From NCBI GenBank assembly GCA_019828565.1, contig JAHDYR010000007.1, positions 1 through 64,000 on the forward strand: a DNA stretch of 64,000 bases, given 5' to 3'. Under the pieces are notes generated by a model. That model searched no databases, was not told the DNA's origin, and saw nothing but the letters and a program-made list of their open reading frames with translations. Position 1 is the first letter of the stretch. Each line of letters starts with the position of its first letter. This document shows, piece by piece, positions 48,701 to 56,595 of this stretch. Both the position numbers and the translations under genes were made by a program. The DNA comes from Carpediemonas membranifera. Lineage: Eukaryota; Fornicata.

Positions 48701-49784
48701 CAGCACCAGAGTCTAGTAAGACCTTCACTTCGGCCTTCTCGATGACTCCATTGACTACAGGCAACGACCCTCCACCTGACGCAGCGGAAAATAAACACTT
48801 CGCCCCGTTTACTGGGGACTTAAAACGGCAGAACTTCTCGAGGTGACCCTGCTTCTTGCAAACCGGGCATGTGGCACGATCCCGCGGGCACTTGAAGGAT
48901 GGATGGCCCGTCTCGCCGCAGTTGTAGCACACCAGCTCGCGCTTGCCCTCTCCTCGTTGGTTCGGGGCTCTTGCGGCTGGCTTATCCTGATGATGAGGCT
49001 TGGCGATTGGCTTGGGGGCGGGATGGGTGGGTTCGTGGTGAAGACCGCGATGGGGTTTGCCCGACTTAGCCTTGGTTGACGACTGCTTGTCGGTCATTCC
49101 GATGGAACGCAGCATGGCACGGGATTCCTCGATATCGCGAGCGATATCAATCACCCGCGGCATAGCCTGTTCGAGGGAGAAGCCTTCGGTGAGATCCTTA
49201 ACCTTGTACTGAACGCGCGAATTATCGGGTAGCTTAAAGCAACGCGCGTAGGTGTCGCAGAGGATCTCAGAGTCTACCCCGGGATCAACAAGGGAGAGGA
49301 GGGTTCTGAACCGTCGGTTCACTCGAACCACCTCCTGCGGAGTAAAGGACGAGATGGAGAGACGGAACAAGTCGAGACGGGCAGAAAAACGGGACGGTTG
49401 CAGTGCTCTACCGAGCCGCTTGAGGACGCGGTCGTCTTTAGCGAGACGCTTGGCCTTGCGTTTACGCTTGTGCGTCTTTCGGACAGCTGCGGTTAGGATG
49501 AGGGACTGCTGGAGGGGTTGCTCGTCGTCTTTAGGCGTTCCGGCTACTAGTGAACCTTCATCGTTCACGGGGACAGAGGCCTCAGCCGAGGGGATGGCTT
49601 CAGAGGCCTTGGCGAAGAGGTTAAAGCCGAGAGCGTCAGCGTACCGTTGGACTTCGGTGTCAATCATGTCGGCAACGTCGGCATCACCGCCTTTGGCTCG
49701 GTACTCGGACAAATCCTCGGCGAATCGGACTAATGACTCAATGGTCGTCTTCTTTAGCATAGGCATATTGTTATAGAGCGTCAT
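45747..49784 (-). CDS. Element D gag-pol polyprotein (about 1345 aa, intact)
   Basis: One frame encodes the whole replication machinery. Approximate residues: gag 1-285, with two zinc knuckles CYNCGETGHPSFKC and CPVCKKQGHLEKFC (287-320); protease LLDSGADCATIS (about 359); RT with SSPTIIVPKKGGKTRFVVDF and YIDDVIVMG (about 666); RNase H VMTDASDVGYGAVLLQEGR (about 812-930); integrase with HLFGNAHL and CPVCQ zinc residues, D in VAIDTLGPLP (about 1001), D in VLQSDGG (1060) and E in SNGMVERANQ (1096); GPY/F module WRGPMRRV; chromodomain YLVHWQGFEDSEATWEPY near the end. The ATG at 49784 is used; TTG precedes it. All catalytic residues checked are present. Confidence 0.95.
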   Translation of the reverse strand: MTLYNNMPMLKKTTIESLVRFAEDLSEYRAKGGDADVADMIDTEVQRYADALGFNLFAKASEAIPSAEASVPVNDEGSLVAGTPKDDEQPLQQSLILTAAVRKTHKRKRKAKRLAKDDRVLKRLGRALQPSRFSARLDLFRLSISSFTPQEVVRVNRRFRTLLSLVDPGVDSEILCDTYARCFKLPDNSRVQYKVKDLTEGFSLEQAMPRVIDIARDIEESRAMLRSIGMTDKQSSTKAKSGKPHRGLHHEPTHPAPKPIAKPHHQDKPAARAPNQRGEGKRELVCYNCGETGHPSFKCPRDRATCPVCKKQGHLEKFCRFKSPVNGAKCLFSAASGGGSLPVVNGVIEKAEVKVLLDSGADCATISPDLCSSPAVTRINHDTVRIQTAGGIREAEGTVSVQITLRPSPFTPRGCELKIRAFVLKTAYEVSFGYSQMVEIGLLPSMAQPSNSESEATDDPPVPSKFEAKALTLPDGIASQQIKLLKEYEDLFRDRTEPSKLEPYDLCLKGDRVVHVRPYYVPPPKVPVVKEHIDTLLAKRYIQACQSAYSSPTIIVPKKGGKTRFVVDFREVNTMTEPFDYPIPRIDEVITQLSGKRVFATLDLSAGYHQIALTERCRKYTAFRTTFGQFQYTRMPFGLRNAGAFFQRAMENAFRGLLGTACIIYIDDVIVMGATPEEYIENLRKVLQRAREYKLQLGRDKCQFGRAEVEFLGWIISEGSVRISPERVNDIQDMKLSPTVKGMQGLVGFFNYFRDFVPNYATRAKPLVSATTNRTAVPEKELEAALADIKEALCSADSLAMFDATKPHVVMTDASDVGYGAVLLQEGRPVCYMSKAFTDVQSRWSVGEKEAFAIVSALQKWRKFLSWERFELLTDHRNLLYMYRSSNAKVRRWADSIADLDFELKHVAGLDNGGADGLSRVFSLASVDEISKAHLFGNAHLSGRLTMERLREAGVSVTRRDVYDYVAKCPVCQVLERPPVEKTDGLHTAVDAPFQRVAIDTLGPLPERDGYKYVQVMIDMCSRWTELAPVKSTTARDAVDAFVNTWVLRYGCPRVLQSDGGPEFNNALMKKLAQDMGFETHVTTAHHPQSNGMVERANQMVERVLKARKFELRNGNWRQHLPVAQFIVNSMPRQPTRLSPAEILFGSNMAVPEKLYVTENSTAAARTSHLLAAEAATQLAKARVLAMREDALAKASTTRTEILSRFVLVKYPSRPPNKLSPGWRGPMRRVSSVKQSGVVVAYMVKDLGQPGAEPIRVDASRVRKFVPGTLSEEQIKQVAAAGVEEWYIDRISKSRGTGSVSKREYLVHWQGFEDSEATWEPYRSLRDAAALDDFLSSAQAKSEGL

Positions 49785-49794
49785 CAAAACGTGG

Positions 49795-49806
49795 AATACT
49801 AGTATT
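49795..49806 (-). promoter_or_regulatory. Palindromic PBS-position motif of D
   Basis: AATACTAGTATT, a perfect 12-bp palindrome overlapping the terminal A of the 5' LTR by one base, 10 nt before the gag ATG. Confidence 0.6.
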
Positions 49807-49929
49807 GTGGTTCGTTTGACGAACTATGTTTACAGAGGAGAAGACTCGACACAATGGTGTCGAGGAGAAACTCCTTGACTAACTAATATCATATATAAAT
49901 CTGTGTAATCTTGGGTGAGACCCATGACA
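49806..49929 (-). repeat. 5' LTR of D (124 bp)
   Basis: Same sequence as 43894-44017 by eye. The GGAC duplicate follows at 49930-49933. Confidence 0.95.
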
Positions 49930-51459
49930 GGACTACGACTACTGCAGAGACGCGTTCACAGCGAACTGGACAGAGTGCCGGTCAGTGGCGGTCCCCCCGG
50001 TGGCCATGCTCGACCGAGTGGCCGAACGACTGGAGGCAATCGTAGACCAACGAGAAGAGAGACATCCCAGTCAACAACAGTCAGGAATCCTAGTTATCGC
50101 CCCAGTCAGGCAGACGAACATCGACTTGCGCCTTATCCGAGTCGCACAGGAGACAGTCAACGCATCGCTACCAGCCCACTGGTGGGCAGACACGGAGTTG
50201 GCGGTACTGTTCGAGGGCAAGACACACATTCCCTTCAGGGCGTACTGGGTCCCGGTGATGACGTCAGCCTCGGAATCTTCCTATCAGCATCAGCAGTGCA
50301 AGCGCGACACCGAGCACTAAGAGCCGCAGGCGTGACACCCGACAGAACCAGAACGCAGATAATATGGTCCCGGGCTAGCCGTCCTAAGAACGAGGACGTC
50401 GAGAGAAAGGTCGCGTCCAGCCCGCTCCTGCTCCGCCTCGAGAAGGTGACGCGTGATCGAATTGCAACAGAGACCGCAAAGTTCACATTCTTCCGCAACA
50501 TGACCAGAGAACCAGATGACTCGGACTTCGAGGCCTACCTCGGACAAAATGACGACCCGGCACCAACCCCACGGGAAGCTGCATGGGAGATCGTACGACA
50601 AGCCCACGAGAAAATCCATGACCAGAAGTGGGTGCAAGAGTTCGAGGAGGTGGAAATCGCGGGGGATGATGACGACACACTGCTATGGTTCATTATAGGG
50701 GAGGTGCCCTTCCTCGCCAAAGACTCACTGCTAACGAAGGAGGCAAACATCAGAGATGGAATGACCGCATTGGGCGAACCCATAGAACGCCCACCACTCC
50801 ACCGGGCCCTGATCAAGGCTTGTGGCAGATTGGCTGGAAGGTGCCCAACGTCAAGCCAGCGTCGAACAGGGAAAGCATGGCCAATAGCCAGGGAGACCCT
50901 GTCACAGGCCGCGGTGCAAGCAGGCAAGAGCGCCACACCAGCATTGACTCAAGCAATAGCTTTCGGGCTGGTCGGGTTCGCGACAATATCTCGGTCGGGG
51001 GAGATACGGGGGCTCTCAACATCAGACGTCGAACGACACGGCAGGGACATCACCATCACCATACGACGCTCCAAGACATCGGATGAACCCATGCTAAAGC
51101 TGGTCCCTAACGTCCCCGGAGACGACAACCCGGCAGACTGGCTTGCGAGACATATGGAAAACCTCCCAGATGAAGGACCCCTGTGGCGCTCATTCGAGGC
51201 CAGGGACGCGCTGATCAAGGACAACAGGTCCTCCCTGATGAACAGAGACCACCCTTGGAGAAGATGGGAGATGTCCATGGACCTAGAGGAGGTGCTGCGC
51301 GCGTCGGGCCACTCATTCCGGAGAGGAGGCGCAGTCCACATGATGAAGCTAGGTGTAGCCCCAGCAGTGATCCAAGCAATCGGGGGCTGGAAACAGCTCG
51401 ACTCGATGCAGACCTACGTCAGTGAAGCCGTGCGCCTCTCCACGAGCGCTTGGGTGTAG
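49930..51459 (+). CDS. DIRS-2 tyrosine recombinase (main part)
   Basis: The recombinase frame overlaps the end of RT/RNase H (which runs to 50320) and is interrupted upstream by D, so its N-terminus is uncertain. The clear recombinase part starts near 50370. Core-binding region: KNEDVERKVASSPLLLRLEK. Catalytic domain: Arg in ATISRSGEIRGLS, then HSFRRGGAVHMMKLGVAPAV (HxxR box) and the nucleophile Tyr in SMQTYVSEAV, ending at 51459. It would insert a circular DNA copy without target duplication. It is distant from the DIRS-1 enzyme but has the same catalytic layout. Confidence 0.88.
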   Translation, partial: GLRLLQRRVHSELDRVPVSGGPPGGHARPSGRTTGGNRRPTRRETSQSTTVRNPSYRPSQADEHRLAPYPSRTGDSQRIATSPLVGRHGVGGTVRGQDTHSLQGVLGPGDDVSLGIFLSASAVQARHRALRAAGVTPDRTRTQIIWSRASRPKNEDVERKVASSPLLLRLEKVTRDRIATETAKFTFFRNMTREPDDSDFEAYLGQNDDPAPTPREAAWEIVRQAHEKIHDQKWVQEFEEVEIAGDDDDTLLWFIIGEVPFLAKDSLLTKEANIRDGMTALGEPIERPPLHRALIKACGRLAGRCPTSSQRRTGKAWPIARETLSQAAVQAGKSATPALTQAIAFGLVGFATISRSGEIRGLSTSDVERHGRDITITIRRSKTSDEPMLKLVPNVPGDDNPADWLARHMENLPDEGPLWRSFEARDALIKDNRSSLMNRDHPWRRWEMSMDLEEVLRASGHSFRRGGAVHMMKLGVAPAVIQAIGGWKQLDSMQTYVSEAVRLSTSAWV

Positions 51460-51827
51460 AAGGACGAGAAAGACGGATAATACATAGAATATGATTGCAT
51501 AAGGCCCCATTAGACTGTACAATAGGCCATGTAAGAGTTAAAGATATGATAGAGAGCAGAAGAGAAGGCGGGAGAAAGGAGAAACCGCAGCAGATTGTCA
51601 CTAATGGTTAATAAGATCGATATATCGAAGACTATCGAAGAATTGGCCGGAGAGAGTGAGAAAATGCCGGCGAATGGAAATGGCCAAAACCGCGCACAAA
51701 GAATGACTATCAGGCTGTGAAAATATGTGCCTGAGAGATGGGCATCAATGGCATGCTTGGAGGCACAGGAGACCAGAGAAATAATTTCTGAAGAGAAAAT
51801 TTTTATTATATGATGGCGGGATACATC
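51460..51827. other. DIRS-2 3' untranslated region
   Basis: AT-rich non-coding stretch between the recombinase stop and B1. It contains TCGATATATCGA (a palindrome near 51618). No gene is seen. Confidence 0.5.
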
Positions 51828-52178
51828 AATTGGAGACTTCGACCGTAGTCGACTGCAAGTCGGCATACCGTCGTAGACGCGATGCGTAAGTACGCCTCGG
51901 GGCGTGGTACAGGCCCAGATGGACTACCGGCCATCTGGTACAAATATTCGAGAGAGATCGAATATTGACCAAATATTCGAATCAAATCTACGGTCCAGTT
52001 CAGACCAATTTTACCAAGGGGTTAAAACCCCATTCCCCGGTAGTTCCGAGAAGATGGGCGACGCACAGCCCCCCGTGACACTGGAGAGCCTGGAGGTCAG
52101 AGCATGTTTCCCATCAATCTCGGGTATAAATTTGATTAGATCAAATTGGAGACTTCGACCGTAGTCGACTGCAAGTCG
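51828..52178 (+). repeat. DIRS-2 terminal block B1-A2-B2
   Basis: B1 and B2 are 35-bp copies (AATTGGAGACTTCGACCG to GCAAGTCG at 51828-51862 and 52144-52178). A2 (51863-52096) repeats the element start, including the first gag codons. About 47 bp of unique sequence lies before B2. This is the split-repeat signature of Ngaro-like elements. Confidence 0.85.
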
Positions 52179-52520
52179 GGCAAGGCCAGCGGAGCCAACA
52201 CTTCGGCGCGAGAGGTCGAGGATGATTCGATACGGTCTGACTTGGCAGACGCCTCGGCTGTCTAGCCAAACCTAACGGGGCCATCCCGGACGCTGCCGAA
52301 ACGGTTGTAATCTTTATCTGTGTGGCTTCACGCCACCCAGCCGAACGCTTGTCCAACTGGGGTTCGCCTCTCCGTGGGGCAGGCTCTGCGGCCTTGGCAG
52401 GGCAGTGCAACTTCTGACGTCCCTGGTCCTGGCGCACGAATGCTGTGCGTCTTCTGCCGCGTGTTATCCGACTTGCCCTCATGGGCGTGGCTCTCCTTGG
52501 GCCGGTCGGGCGGCATATAT
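52179..52520 (-). other. 3' non-coding part of DIRS-3
   Basis: No ORF of note. It contains a GTGGC-TTCAC-GCCAC hairpin (near 52320). By position it is the 3' region of the recombinase gene to its right. Confidence 0.4.
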
Positions 52521-52802
52521 TTATGAGGTCACCCCTGTGCTCAGCGTGCGCAGGTTGTCGGTGATGAGTGCTCGGTCCACGGGCTCGTATGGCATAGTCA
52601 TGAGGGCCGTCGCCTCCACCCGGATTGTGTCCTCCACATATCTGATGAGCGACTTTCTTGTGGCCCACGTGCCGAGGGCTGCAACGACCGGGACCGGCAC
52701 CCCGGACAGGTCGGCTGCACCTCCTCTGCGCAGTCCGTGTGGGGTCGAGTCGAACAGGCGCACAGTTCTATTCATGGTGGCCCTCCAAGGAAGCATCAGC
52801 AC
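52521..52802 (-). pseudogene. DIRS-3 tyrosine recombinase fragment
   Basis: The minus strand encodes the C-terminus of a tyrosine recombinase: the STPHGLRRGGAADLSGVPV segment (HxxR box) followed by WATRKSLIRYVEDTIRV with the likely nucleophile Tyr, ending at 52521. The first half of the gene and the rest of the element are missing, replaced on the right by LINE delta. It is a third DIRS lineage, different from DIRS-1 and DIRS-2. Confidence 0.75.
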
Positions 52803-53398
52803 ACCAGGGAGTATGGGGCTGTGAAGACCTCGCAGCCAGCCTCAGGAGTTATGAGAAGTACATTGTCAACCTCAGGGTACCGAAGAACAGCGACAGGGCA
52901 TTCATTGGCGCCACGTTCATCCCCAGAGACTGGGGCCTCATCAGGGTCCGTGAAGCAGGGACAGTGCTGACGCGCATGCGGAAAGGGAAGGACAACGACC
53001 TCAAGTCGGCTGTCGTCCCGGAGGAACGCAAGGCCATAGTCGGCAGACTCCCGCCTAGGGACTACAGCCCGCTCATTCAGGGACTGGACGAGAAGTCATA
53101 CAAAGTCAGATACGTGAACACAAGGCTTAACGAGGCGGCAGCCATGATAGAGACCAGGATGAGGGGCAGACACATAGTGGCGCCCAGAGACAGGGACGAC
53201 AGAGCAGACCGCTATCGGGACGACAGAGAACAGGACCGACAGAGAAACAGAGGCTCCGAGCGGGGGGAGGCTAGAGGCTACGACCGCCGGAACAACGATC
53301 ATGACAATCGCCGGGGCGATAGGGACTACGACCGCCGCGATGACAGAGCCGGCCACAGCGAGACGGAACTCCTCGACATGTGCTTGGTTTGGCCTTGA
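52803..53398 (+). pseudogene. LINE delta ORF1-like region, first part
   Basis: A frame encoding a folded-looking first part (SYEKYIVNLRVPKNSDRAF, TFIPRDWGLIRVREAGTVL) and then a strongly charged tail of Arg, Asp and Gly (RDDRADRYRDDREQDRQRN). It is typical of the RNA-binding ORF1 protein of LINEs, though without a recognisable RRM or zinc knuckle. It stops at 53398; a related frame resumes at 53437. The start codon is uncertain because the 5' boundary with DIRS-3 is unclear. Confidence 0.5.
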
Positions 53399-53436
53399 AG
53401 GGAACTTTCCAATTAATGGATGAGAACTGATTTACT

Positions 53437-54045
53437 CCTGGAAACCGCAGTGGTGAAAATGGTCAAAACCAAAACCTTAAACTGCGCCTCACCACAGACA
53501 GGGACGCATTTGGCCCGGACAGCTGGTCCACCACCGGGAGTGGCAGGGGTAGCAACAGGGACAGCACGACTTCCAAAGGCTTCAAGCGGAAGGACGGCGG
53601 CCGGAGCAACGAGAACGGCCTAGCAGACCCAGCAGATGGCAAGCGAAGCAGGGAAGATGAGGACCAGGACCAGATGTCTGGAAGCAGACAGGCGTCCGAC
53701 TGGGAATCGGACAGACTCCGCCTTCAGAAGCAGTTAGCTGAGGCTCAGCAGACGATCTCCAAACTCAAGGCAGCCCAGATAGCCGCACAGAAGCAGGGAC
53801 CGGCAACCAGCAGTGAGGCCTCGACAGTGGCCCCAGGGCCCGGAGGGGAGAAGACGATCACCATGGTGCCGAAGCGGAAGAAGAAGGCCAAGGCCAAGAA
53901 GCAAAGGATGGCCACCCAACCCAACCCGATGATGGACGCCATGGCCCAGTTCATGAACATGATGGCGAGCATCCAGAGCCAGATGGGCCTACAGGAACAG
54001 GGTACAGGCGACAGTGACAGTGATAGCCAAATGGAGAGCGAGTAA
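53437..54045 (+). pseudogene. LINE delta ORF1-like region, second part
   Basis: It continues the charged tail (SGRGSNRDSTTSKGFKRKDG), then a coiled-coil segment (SDRLRLQKQLAEAQQTISKL), a Lys-rich patch (PKRKKKAKAKKQRM) and a Met/Gln-rich end. The ATG at 53674 could start a separate 123-aa protein. Together with the first part it looks like one ORF1 broken near 53400. Confidence 0.5.
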
Positions 54046-54361
54046 TCAGGGTAAAGCAGTATTCTTTCAGTGACAGGTAACAGTTGTTTTTCTTCTATAA
54101 TAATAAGCCCTGGCTCCCACCCAGGGCCTGGCATTAGTTTATGGACACTGCCAGTAGGCTGCGACGGCGGCCAAAGGGGGGGTCACGCCATTGCGCCCCC
54201 TCCTAAATGCGCCTGCCTGACGATGGAAGGTCACCAGGAATTGCGGAAGCTGGCCTACCCAGGGACACCGAGGCCGGCACTGAGGGGCCCAGGGTAGGAC
54301 AGGGACTTACACAGACAAAATTTTCCGAAATTCGCAGAATAAGGGGAACGGAGTACAGCAA
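54046..54361. other. Spacer between LINE ORF1 and ORF2
   Basis: No gene is seen in this 316-bp stretch. Confidence 0.5.
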
Positions 54362-55969
54362 ATGGAAACATTCAGAATAGTCAGTATGAACACGCAGGGA
54401 CACATCGGACGCGGAAAAGACTTCACAGCGTCAATAGCTACCGCACTACAAACAAGACTAGGAGATATCGAAGCCATATGCATACAGGAGACCTGGAGAA
54501 CGGCAAACACAAGAGTACACCACTTCATCGACTTTGACTATGCGCTAGCAGGGAAAGAAACAGAGGAAGAACTGGCAACAAGGAACGAAAAGCGGAAGAA
54601 GGATGTCCTAAGTCAACACAGCATTAACAGACAGATAGGTATAGCAGGGAACGATGAGCCGACGCCCAAATGGCGGGGGACCAGGGAAGGCATAGGAACA
54701 ATCGTCAGCCCGCATGCAAAGGGGGCATGGGACGTAGGCATAACGGACAGCCTGTCGGGAAGAATCCAAGCGAGCGTTATGCGGACACAAAGGGACATAC
54801 TCATAATCAACGTTTACGGCCCACCATCGGATCATAGGAAGGAGGAGAAAGACATGTTCAGGGACAACGTGCTGGAGATACTAAAAATGAAAGGGAGCAT
54901 GGAGGCTATCATCATTGGAGACTGGAACATGAGCCCGGATCAGTTAGCTACAGGGGCCAGATGGAGGGACATGATGAGGAGACACGGGCTAAGGGCTATC
55001 AAACCAGGGACAAGCACCCTCACGACAGGAACAACGACACCGGACTTCGCGGCGGTCACAGCAGGAATCAGGGGAGCAAGGATAGAAGTCCTAGATTCTA
55101 CCGAGCTTGGCGTATGGGGGTCGGCCCATAACGGTATCAGACTAGAATGGGAAGAAGCAGGGACCGATGGGAACACAACCTACGAGGAAGACCTAACAAT
55201 GCCGGGCACTCACACATGGAGAATGAGGAAAAGTGGTCCAAAGACCACCATACCCATCCTGAATAGAGAGAAGAGCATCGACCAGTGGGAGGAGTCCATC
55301 AGGGCACACATAGGTACCCCAGCAAGCAAAGGGAAGGACAGGGAGAGAGAGAAAGTGTTCAAACCGAGCGTATGGAGTGACCTAGCCCGAACCCCGTGGA
55401 CGGAAGCAGGAAACAGGGACAGGGAGCGGACAATGAAAGCCGAACTTGCAAGATTCTGGGAGGCACGCAGGGAGACATGGATACAGGACCTCAGCAGGAG
55501 CACGAAGGAAGGTTACAGGGCATCAAGATCAGTAGTCGAGGCGGCGGTAAGGCGATGGTGGTGCGACAACCAGTACAAAGGTATGCCGGGCAGCCTACTG
55601 AAAGATGGAACAATCACCACAGATAAGGCTACGATCAGTGAGATCCTACTAAAACAATACGCAAAGGTAAGCAGGGGAAGGGAACCGCAATGGAAAACAT
55701 GGCGGGGCAGGGGAGACAGCGAATTCAAGGAAGATGAGGTCAGGGCGGCGATCAGGAGAATCAAGAGGGACACAGCGCCAGGACCCGAGCACACAACTGG
55801 AGACATGCTCAGGGACCTCGACGGCAAAGGGCTCAGGGAAATCGCCAGGTTTATGAATAGAATATACAAGGAAGGTAGGGTACCAACGACGTGGAAGTAT
55901 GCCACCGTTTCAGCCATCCACAAGACAGGGAAGCCCAGGGTTAAGCCCGAATCGTATAGGCCACTCGCG
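54362..55969 (+). CDS. LINE delta ORF2: EEP endonuclease and start of RT (truncated)
   Basis: The ATG at 54362 starts an exonuclease-endonuclease-phosphatase domain that would nick target DNA: FRIVSMNTQG, AICIQETW (catalytic Glu), IIIGDWNMSP (Asp/Asn pair) and TTTPDFAAVT. The usual final SDH reads GSAHNG, so the catalytic Asp seems replaced by Ala, which may make this copy inactive. A linker follows, then the region also found in LINE beta (KATISEILLKQYAKVSRGRE, RIKRDTAPGPEHTTGDMLRD) and RT block 1 (TVSAIHKTGKPRVKPESYRP). Element G fuses here; codons beyond 55969 belong to it in a wrong frame. Confidence 0.85.
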
Positions 55970-56490
55970 ACACTCATAAGAGAGGATACGCCTTTAAGCC
56001 GCAGGTCACCATCGCGCCTCACCCGATGCATACCTGGGCCATCGATTTCCTCGGGCCCTTGCCCGAGGGAGACCACGGTGCTCGGTACGTGCTCGTCATG
56101 ACCGATTGCTTCAGCCGCTTCGTCGAGCTATACGCCACACCAAACTGCACCGCCGAGTCTGCCGCAGACGGCATCATCGCCCTGGCCGGACGGTACGGTT
56201 GCCCAGTCCACCTCCGCTCTGACCAGGGATCACACTTCACGGCCAAGCTCACCAAGCAACTCACTGAGGCCCTGCACGTGGACCACGACTTCGTCCTGCC
56301 GTACGACCACCAGTTTAACGGCATTATCGAGCGAGCCAACGGAGAAGTTAACCGCCACCTCCGTGCCGCCGTCGCCGAACTCCGAGACCGTCGCCTTTGG
56401 TACAGAGCGCTGCCACTGGTCCAGCACATTCTCAACAGCTCGCATCATGGCGCGGACGGGTTCGTCCCGGCTGAAATCATGTTCGGCAGC
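55970..56490 (+). pseudogene. Element G integrase core (partial)
   Basis: A Ty3/gypsy integrase fragment with the catalytic triad: D in MHTWAIDFLGPLPEGDHGA, D in VHLRSDQGSHFTAKL and E in FNGIIERANGEVN. The frame is open from 55972 and ends VPAEIMFGS, where element H inserts. Gag, protease, RT and the zinc-binding part are missing. The rest of the protein is at 60841-61422. Confidence 0.85.
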
Positions 56491-56584
56491 TGTCATGACG
56501 ACCTCATTTAATGATCAGTCTTATTTGGTCAATGATCTCAAACCTGCTTCTAAATTTCATTCTCTCAATTGTTTGGGTACCACA
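56491..56584 (+). repeat. 5' LTR of H (94 bp)
   Basis: TGTCATGACGACC...GGGTACCACA. It differs from the 3' LTR at one T/C site (TTTCATTC versus TTTCACTC). Confidence 0.95.
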
Positions 56585-56594
56585 GTAATTACTG
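56583..56594 (+). promoter_or_regulatory. Palindromic PBS-position motif of H
   Basis: CAGTAATTACTG, a perfect 12-bp palindrome including the terminal CA of the LTR. The gag ATG begins two bases later, at 56596. Confidence 0.6.
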
Positions 56595-56595
56595 C

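Larger units (their letters stand above)
43894..49929 (-). mobile_element. Gypsy element D (complete, apparently intact, 124-bp LTRs)
   Basis: A 6036-bp minus-strand chromovirus in DIRS-2. It has identical-looking 124-bp LTRs, a 4-bp target duplication, an uninterrupted gag-pol of about 1345 codons, an intact opposite-strand accessory gene and two purine tracts. It is the best candidate for an active element of the C/D/F group. Confidence 0.95.
41496..52178 (+). mobile_element. DIRS-2 (Ngaro-like YR retrotransposon), split by element D
   Basis: A second DIRS family with split direct repeats: A1 41496-41728, B1 51828-51862, A2 51863-52096, B2 52144-52178. It encodes gag-like, RT/RNase H and recombinase proteins. 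Element D is inserted between 43893 and 49930 with duplicated GGAC. With D removed the RT/RNase H frame continues without a break, and so does the overlapping recombinase frame. Confidence 0.88.
52803..55969 (+). mobile_element. LINE delta (non-LTR retrotransposon, 3' truncated)
   Basis: A plus-strand LINE with an ORF1-like region, an endonuclease and the first RT block. It belongs to the same family as beta. It is cut inside RT block 1 by element G at about 55970, so the palm, C-terminal finger and tail are missing. The left boundary with DIRS-3 is approximate. Confidence 0.8.
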
